Assembly: GCA_964433635.1 (NCBI GenBank)
Contig: CAYSSG010000025.1
Span: 1 to 28,496, forward strand
DNA length: 28,496 bases
Direction of reading: 5' to 3'
From: CAYSSG01 sp964433635
GTDB lineage: Bacteria > Atribacterota > Phoenicimicrobiia > Phoenicimicrobiales > Stramentimicrobiaceae
Shown in pieces: positions 24,294 through 28,496 of the stretch. A model generated the notes under the pieces. That model was not told the DNA's origin and searched no databases. It worked only from the letters and a program-made list of their open reading frames with translations. How positions within the stretch are numbered: position 1 is the first letter of the stretch; every line of letters begins with the position of its first letter. The translations under genes and the position numbers were made by a program.

Positions 24294-25310
24294 ATGAATA
24301 AGAAGTTACCATTAGGAAAATTGGATTTTGGTCTAATGGAAGGATTACTGAAAAAGTACCAGAGTAAGCCGGATTCAAGGGTTGTAACTGGCCCAAAATT
24401 AGGAGAGGATGCAGCGGTCATTGATTATCCGGATCGTTATCTGGTAGCCAAAACAGATCCTGTTACTTTTACTACCGAGGAAATAGGCTGGTATGCCGTT
24501 CAGGTCAATGCCAATGATATTGCTACCAGAGGTGCGACACCCATGTGGTTTCTAGCTACTATTCTCTTGCCGGAGAATAAAACCACGGAAGAACTGGTCG
24601 ACGATATTTTTTCCCAGATCTATAAGGCATGCGAATTGTTGAATATTACAGTCATTGGGGGGCACACGGAGATCAGCTATCACCTGGATCGGCCGATTGT
24701 GGTTGGTTGCATGCTAGGGGAGGTTAAGAAAGATAAGCTGGTTTCTACCTCCGGGGCCAAACCCGGGGATGTTATTATTCTGACCAAGGGAATTGTCATT
24801 GAAGGCACTGCAATTATTGCCCGGGAGAAGCAGAAAGATTTAAAAAGAAGAGGTTACCAGGATAGCTTTCTCCAGAAATGCCGGAATTTTCTCTATAAAC
24901 CGGGTCTTTCCGTGGTTGAAGATGCCTTATTAGCAAACAGAACAGCTGTTCATGCAATGCATGATCCCACAGAAGGAGGCTTAGCAGCCGGTCTATATGA
25001 GATTGCCAGAGCTTCCGGGGTCGGGCTTATCGTGGAGAGAGAAAAAATTTCCATTCTGCCTGAAGCACAGCAGCTTTGTGAGGAGTACCATCTGGATCCC
25101 TTAGGTACCATCACCTCGGGAACCTTGCTGATTGTTGCTGCACCACAGAGTGCCCGGCAAATCAGTACTACTCTAAACAAGCAGGGTATAAATACTTCTA
25201 ACATAGGGAAAATCAGGGAAAAAGGTTTTGGAATAAAGATAACAACAGGAGGAATTCTGAAAGACTTAAAATTTTCTGCCCGGGATGAGATAACCAGGAT
25301 TTTTAAATAG
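24294..25310 (+). CDS. AIR-synthase-family protein, HypE-like without the C-terminal cysteine
   Basis: This 338-residue cytoplasmic protein has the PurM/HypE/ThiL fold. ATG follows AAAAGG. The N-terminal half has the ATP-binding marks GEDAAVID (37-44), VNANDIATRGATP (71-83) and GGHTEIS (122-128). The C-terminal half has MHDPTEGGLAAGLYEIA (about 222-238) and a SGTLL strand. It resembles HypE, which dehydrates a carbamoylated C-terminal cysteine to make the cyanide ligand of NiFe hydrogenases. However, the end is FSARDEITRIFK, not PRIC, so that chemistry cannot occur. Such HypE-like paralogues are frequent in anaerobes, and their substrate is unknown. No other hyp genes are in the window. It may be an ATP-dependent small-molecule dehydratase or kinase. 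Confidence 0.85.
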   Translation: MNKKLPLGKLDFGLMEGLLKKYQSKPDSRVVTGPKLGEDAAVIDYPDRYLVAKTDPVTFTTEEIGWYAVQVNANDIATRGATPMWFLATILLPENKTTEELVDDIFSQIYKACELLNITVIGGHTEISYHLDRPIVVGCMLGEVKKDKLVSTSGAKPGDVIILTKGIVIEGTAIIAREKQKDLKRRGYQDSFLQKCRNFLYKPGLSVVEDALLANRTAVHAMHDPTEGGLAAGLYEIARASGVGLIVEREKISILPEAQQLCEEYHLDPLGTITSGTLLIVAAPQSARQISTTLNKQGINTSNIGKIREKGFGIKITTGGILKDLKFSARDEITRIFK

Positions 25311-25371
25311 ATGGATTTTCAATCAGATGTTTCTTTAGCCCAATTCAACTCAAGAAAAGTAGAGGGATGAT

Positions 25372-25995
25372 ATGAAATACGAATGGAAGAAATCTGAAAA
25401 GCAATTTTATTTACCCAAAAATGAACCACAACTGATCGTGGTACCTGAATATAAATTCTATTCCATAGAAGGTAGAGGAAATCCCAATGACGTTTTTTTT
25501 GCTGAATATATCGGGATTCTATATTCCTTGTCTTATGCCATTAAAATGAGCCCCAAACAAGGGATAACACCCAGGGAATATTTTGAATATACGGTGTATC
25601 CCCTGGAGGGTGTTTGGGATATCGAAGAAAAGGTGAAAGAAAGTACGAATGGATCATTGGATAAAGATGCCCTGGTCTTTGACCTTATGATCAGACAACC
25701 GGAATTTGTTACCGATGAATTTGCCTCTGAAATCATTGGAAGGACAAAGAAGAAAAAACCGCATGAATTGTTGGACAAGATTAAATTTAAAAAGATAGAA
25801 GAAGGACGATGCATTCAGATGCTGCACCTGGGCAGTTATGACAGTGAGCAGGATAGTTTTCAAAAGATGGAAGAATTTACGCAAGAGCAGAATCTGAAAC
25901 GATGCTGTCACAGGCACAGGGAGATCTATATTTCCGATGCCAGGAAGGTTGAGCCGGAAAAGCTGAAGACAGTCTTGCGATTTCAGGTTGCATAG
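25372..25995 (+). CDS. GyrI-like small-molecule-binding protein
   Basis: This 207-residue soluble protein, with AGAGGGAT before the ATG, is made almost entirely of a GyrI-like (AraC effector-binding) domain. Landmarks are the opening KYEWKKSEKQFYLPK, PQLIVVPEYKFYSIEGRGNPND, the FFAEYIGILYSLSYAIKMSPKQGI helix, EYFEYTVYPLEGVWDIEE, and the closing RHREIYISDARKVEPEKLKTVLRFQV. The family binds hydrophobic or aromatic ligands. Some relatives are effector domains of transcription factors, but here no DNA-binding domain is attached. It begins 61 bases after the HypE-like gene, so co-transcription is possible. A role in detoxification or ligand sequestration is plausible but unproven. Confidence 0.88.
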   Translation: MKYEWKKSEKQFYLPKNEPQLIVVPEYKFYSIEGRGNPNDVFFAEYIGILYSLSYAIKMSPKQGITPREYFEYTVYPLEGVWDIEEKVKESTNGSLDKDALVFDLMIRQPEFVTDEFASEIIGRTKKKKPHELLDKIKFKKIEEGRCIQMLHLGSYDSEQDSFQKMEEFTQEQNLKRCCHRHREIYISDARKVEPEKLKTVLRFQVA

Positions 25996-26424
25996 AAACA
26001 GGTGGGTAAAATGACTTTCAGCCTTTTTACCTGCTACACTTGAATGATAATCAGGGGTGCTTTTCCAAGTGTTGGCACAGGAACATAGTATTTCCTCCTC
26101 AAATATGCTGGCTAATGAGGGAATCTGGGCATGAAAGTTAACACCGCCTGGAATAGAACTCGGGATTCTCTGCAACATCTCCAAGAGACCTGGCGGAACC
26201 ATAACGGCTAAAATTTAAGCAATCAAATGATAAATAAATACTGTAAGGGAATTAAATATAAACAGGAAAATTGATCTCATTCGGCTTTGCAGGGCAAATG
26301 GATTATTGAAGAGATTTACAGGAAAGAAGAATGATGAGCAGAATGAGTGGAGGCAATAAGAAGGATGAGATCATTGAAAAATCAACGTGAAAGTAAATAG
26401 AAACAGATAAGGAGTGATTAAGTT
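25996..26424. other. Intergenic region before the flavoprotein gene
   Basis: These 429 bases have no plus-strand gene. GGGTAAAA (26004-26011) can pair with TTTTACCT (26025-26032), but no T-tract follows in either direction. A minus-strand open frame extends here from the GyrI-like gene to 26202. It has no family I know, and its main part is simply antisense to that gene. I do not call it. Confidence 0.5.
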
Positions 26425-27009
26425 ATGGCTTTAAAAGTGGTTGGAATCATCGGCAGTCCCAGGAAAGGGATGAATACTGATACCCTGGTTACAAAGGCAT
26501 TGGAAGGAGCGCAGTCTGCTGGCGCAGAAACAGAGGAAATCTATCTCAATGACCTGGAGATTCGACCCTGCCAGGCCTGTAAGAATTTTCCCGCACCAGA
26601 TTATTGTTTCTTTCATGATGGCATGGATAAGGTATATGATGTCATGGTCAACGCTGATGCTTTCGTCATCGGGGCCCCCGCCTATTTTGGTTCCTTCAGT
26701 GCACAATTGAAACTGATGATCGACCGTTCCAATTGCCTGGCAGAGATGGTTGAACTCCCGGATGGAAAGTTGACTTTCAAGTCCAGGTTGAAAAAAAGAA
26801 AAAAGGGGATCTTTATCTGGGTAGCCAATATATCAAAGGATCCTGAACCTGCCCTGGTTTCTATGAGAATCTGGAGTAAATATTTTGCCAACGTTGAGCT
26901 GGTAGACAATCTGGTTGTTCTGAAATCGGATTTTGGAAAAGGCGCCAGAAAACAGAAAAAAATAATTGAGAAAGCTTTTCAATCAGGGGTATCCCTGGGA
27001 CGGTCATAA
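26425..27009 (+). CDS. NADPH-dependent FMN reductase / flavodoxin-like protein
   Basis: This 194-residue cytoplasmic flavoprotein has AAGGAGTGAT 7 bases before its ATG. The N-terminal loop GSPRKGMNTDTLV (10-22) binds the FMN phosphate, and GAPAYFGSFSAQLKLMIDR (83-101) is the second flavin loop; both match NADPH-dependent FMN reductases of the WrbA/Isf neighbourhood. Cysteines C49, C52 and C61 in PCQACKNFPAPDYC resemble part of the 4Fe-4S motif of iron-sulfur flavoproteins, but one cysteine of that set is not evident, so cluster binding is uncertain. It would reduce quinones, metals or electron carriers, and no partner is adjacent. Length and order are normal. Confidence 0.88.
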   Translation: MALKVVGIIGSPRKGMNTDTLVTKALEGAQSAGAETEEIYLNDLEIRPCQACKNFPAPDYCFFHDGMDKVYDVMVNADAFVIGAPAYFGSFSAQLKLMIDRSNCLAEMVELPDGKLTFKSRLKKRKKGIFIWVANISKDPEPALVSMRIWSKYFANVELVDNLVVLKSDFGKGARKQKKIIEKAFQSGVSLGRS

Positions 27010-27329
27010 GTCTTGCTCTAACATGATGTCTCCCCGGATCAACCTGATCTTTTGAATGATTGTTTTTTGTTAAGAGAGGTAAAACATCATATTGTCAAAC
27101 TATTCAGGGGATTGTACAATTATAGAAACTACTTCACCAGCACACTTCTTAGGTTTTATCTCCAACACCGGCAAAGGTGTATCTGGGAGGAGGTGATTAT
27201 CGGCACCCATTGATTGCTGAATACATGAGGGTTATTATCATATTGTTCAAATACTATTTTTAAGGAAAAAGATTGAGACATATTAGGCATTGAGAAAAGA
27301 ATTTTATATTTAAGAATCGGGAGGAAAAA
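27010..27329. other. Intergenic region before the LolA-like gene
   Basis: These 320 bases hold no supported gene. GGATC-AACCT-GATC near 27036-27050, followed later by TTTTTT (about 27062), is a weak terminator candidate for the flavoprotein gene. A 36-codon open frame at 27153-27263 reads VYLGGGDYRHPLIAEYMR but lacks a normal start. Confidence 0.4.
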
Positions 27330-28214
27330 ATGTTAAGAAAAAATCAAAAAATATCCATTACCGTGGTAGCCATTGGATTAATATTATTTTTCAGTTGTTC
27401 CTGTCTGGCGGCGGTCAACGTGCAGGAAATCATTAATAATATGCAAAAAGCCTACGAGAAGCAGATGGCAGGTATTAATGATTACATGGTTGTTCAGAAG
27501 CCTACCGGAGGGATAGCTGCCATGGCTGGGGAAGCAAAAATATATTATAAAAAAGCCAAGGTAGAAGGTGAAGAAATTTATAAAATGCGTACCGAATCAG
27601 AAGCCATGGGAATGTCCATGGTTTCCGTTTATGATGGAAAGTACAATTGGGCTCCAAACTTTATGACCGGAAAAGTTGAAAGTAAATTAGCTGAGGGTAA
27701 TCCATCACAATTCTGGAAGAATATTGATGTTGCCAAGACAAAATATTCAGGCGAAGAAATGATCGAAGGCGAAAAAGCCTATGTACTGCAGATTGATAAT
27801 GCTTTACAGGTCATGGGAAGTCAGCAGTACCAATCTATGTCGAAGGAGCAGGAAGGAACGCAGGAAGCATCCGCAAAGTTATGGATCAGCAGCAAGACCT
27901 GGATGCCTTTACGCATGGTGATGATTATGAAGGCCGGTTCAGAAGAAATGGTCATGAACACCACCACCACAACTGACTTCAAAGATTATCGGCAGGTAGG
28001 TTCCATGCTTCATCCTTTTCAGTTAATTATGAATACATCAACAGAAATAGATACTTCTGGAATGAGTGCTGAAGAGCGAGAAGGTGCAGAACAGACTATG
28101 CAAATGATGCAGTCCATGATGTCAGGGATGGGCTCTTTCAGTATTGAAACTACGGATATCAAAATCAATGCAGGACTTTCAGATGATCTTTTCGATGGAA
28201 CGAAATTGAAATAA
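27330..28214 (+). CDS. LolA-like outer-membrane lipoprotein-sorting protein
   Basis: ATG follows GGGAGGA. The 294-residue protein has a signal peptide (1-28; FSCSCLAA, with Cys23 and Cys25 but no standard lipobox) and then a LolA/LolB-like half-barrel. The pattern VQEIINNMQKAYEKQMAGINDY, GGIAAMAGEAKIYYKKAKVEG, EEIYKMRTESEAMG and VSVYDGKYNWAP, followed by SAKLWISSKTWMPLRMVM, is typical of proteins annotated outer membrane lipoprotein-sorting. It should be periplasmic and may shuttle lipid-anchored proteins or lipids. The stretch EGAEQTMQMMQSMMSGMGS (about 253-271) is rich in Met and lies where many family members have a flexible loop. A strong terminator follows. It supports a two-membrane envelope. 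Confidence 0.85.
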   Translation: MLRKNQKISITVVAIGLILFFSCSCLAAVNVQEIINNMQKAYEKQMAGINDYMVVQKPTGGIAAMAGEAKIYYKKAKVEGEEIYKMRTESEAMGMSMVSVYDGKYNWAPNFMTGKVESKLAEGNPSQFWKNIDVAKTKYSGEEMIEGEKAYVLQIDNALQVMGSQQYQSMSKEQEGTQEASAKLWISSKTWMPLRMVMIMKAGSEEMVMNTTTTTDFKDYRQVGSMLHPFQLIMNTSTEIDTSGMSAEEREGAEQTMQMMQSMMSGMGSFSIETTDIKINAGLSDDLFDGTKLK

Positions 28215-28216
28215 AA

Positions 28217-28246
28217 TATAGGGGGTTTATCCCCCTTTATTTCTTT
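28217..28246 (+). terminator. Rho-independent terminator after the LolA-like gene
   Basis: AGGGGG (28220-28225) pairs with CCCCCT (28231-28236) around TTTAT, extended by flanking A/T pairs and followed by TTATTTCTTT. It lies directly after the stop codon at 28212-28214. Confidence 0.85.
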
Positions 28247-28369
28247 CATAAAAGATAGTAAAAATAATACAGGATTATTATTTTGACCTAGCATTACATT
28301 TATTTGCTTCATAGAATTAAAAAATAATTCTATTGTTGTTTCATTTTCCTTATTAGGAAAGGAGAAAAA

Positions 28370-28496
28370 ATGGTTATGGTCAGGATATTTTTTCCGACTC
28401 CTAAAAAGATTACTTTTTTCATGTTTATGTTATTATTTGTTTTTTTAATGTTGATCAATGGTCTTAGTACCCTTGCTAGTCAAGCAGACGGGTCTG
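28370..28496 (+). CDS. Start of an exported protein, 3' end cut by the window
   Basis: The ATG at 28370 follows AGGAAAGGAG with good spacing and opens a frame that runs to the window edge (42 codons). The visible part is a signal peptide: a basic head (VRIFFPTPKK), a strongly hydrophobic core of about 18 residues, and a likely cleavage near STLAS-QADG. The protein is therefore exported. Nothing more can be said about its function. It follows the LolA-like gene's terminator by about 125 bases, so it should have its own promoter. Confidence 0.7.
   Translation, partial: MVMVRIFFPTPKKITFFMFMLLFVFLMLINGLSTLASQADGS

Noticed and set aside
25654..26202. Long minus-strand open frame over the GyrI-like gene
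   Set aside because: Most of it is antisense to a well-supported gene; the remaining part shows no family and no reliable start.
27153..27263. 36-codon frame that reads like protein (VYLGGGDYRHPLIAEYMR)
   Set aside because: It is closed by a stop immediately upstream, has no usable start codon and I know no matching family.
1..28496. Search for CRISPR arrays, tRNA or rRNA genes, intact insertion sequences, phage genes, toxin-antitoxin pairs or defence systems
   Set aside because: No periodic direct repeats, tRNA T-loop motifs, transposase, integrase or nuclease genes were recognised by reading.

Overview
The window is AT-rich bacterial chromosome, densely packed and almost entirely on the plus strand. 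Its gene content suggests an anaerobic, sugar-fermenting bacterium with an outer membrane. Anaerobiosis is suggested by a tungsten-type aldehyde:ferredoxin oxidoreductase. A diderm envelope is suggested by an OmpA-domain protein and a LolA-like lipoprotein-sorting protein. Several small proteins (DUF4180, GyrI-like, DUF7000-like) otherwise recall clostridial genomes. That mix would fit a lineage such as Atribacterota. The assignment is an inference from gene content, not something the sequence proves.

Layout. Bases 1-2175 hold the 3' part of a rifampicin-phosphotransferase/PEP-synthase-like enzyme, followed by an inverted-repeat element, an orphan membrane protein (2512-3051) and a PrxQ-type peroxiredoxin with a palindrome at its promoter (3431-3886). 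Bases 4663-7908 form a complete CUT2 sugar ABC importer: a ChvE-like binding protein, a single-domain ATPase and a permease, with a long hairpin between the first two genes. Next come the aldehyde oxidoreductase (8105-9985) and a DUF7000-like protein. Bases 11193-14572 carry mixed envelope and accessory genes: a four-repeat PEGA protein, a LysE-type exporter, a DUF4180 protein and an OmpA-domain protein.

Bases 14751-18626 look like a sugar-use cluster: a stand-alone pyruvate-kinase C-terminal domain, a probable (alpha/alpha)6 glycoside hydrolase and a GPH-family sugar:cation symporter. A two-gene minus-strand unit follows (EamA transporter, then MFS transporter, 21493 down to 19342). The right part returns to the plus strand with a DUF2271 protein, a family VIII-like serine hydrolase, a HypE/AIR-synthase-like protein without the catalytic C-terminal cysteine, a GyrI-like protein, an FMN reductase-like flavoprotein, a LolA-like secreted protein with a clear terminator, and the start of another exported protein cut by the window edge.

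The genes form two coherent sugar-uptake modules, one ABC and one symporter plus hydrolase, set among single-gene units. I saw no rRNA, tRNA, CRISPR array, intact insertion sequence, phage or recognisable defence system. The most unusual material is non-coding: two related intergenic repeats near 2172-2274 and 13147-13178, a terminator-derived repeat pair at 12243 and 14603, the intra-operon hairpin at 5787-5850, and an orphan plus-strand terminator at 21722-21748.
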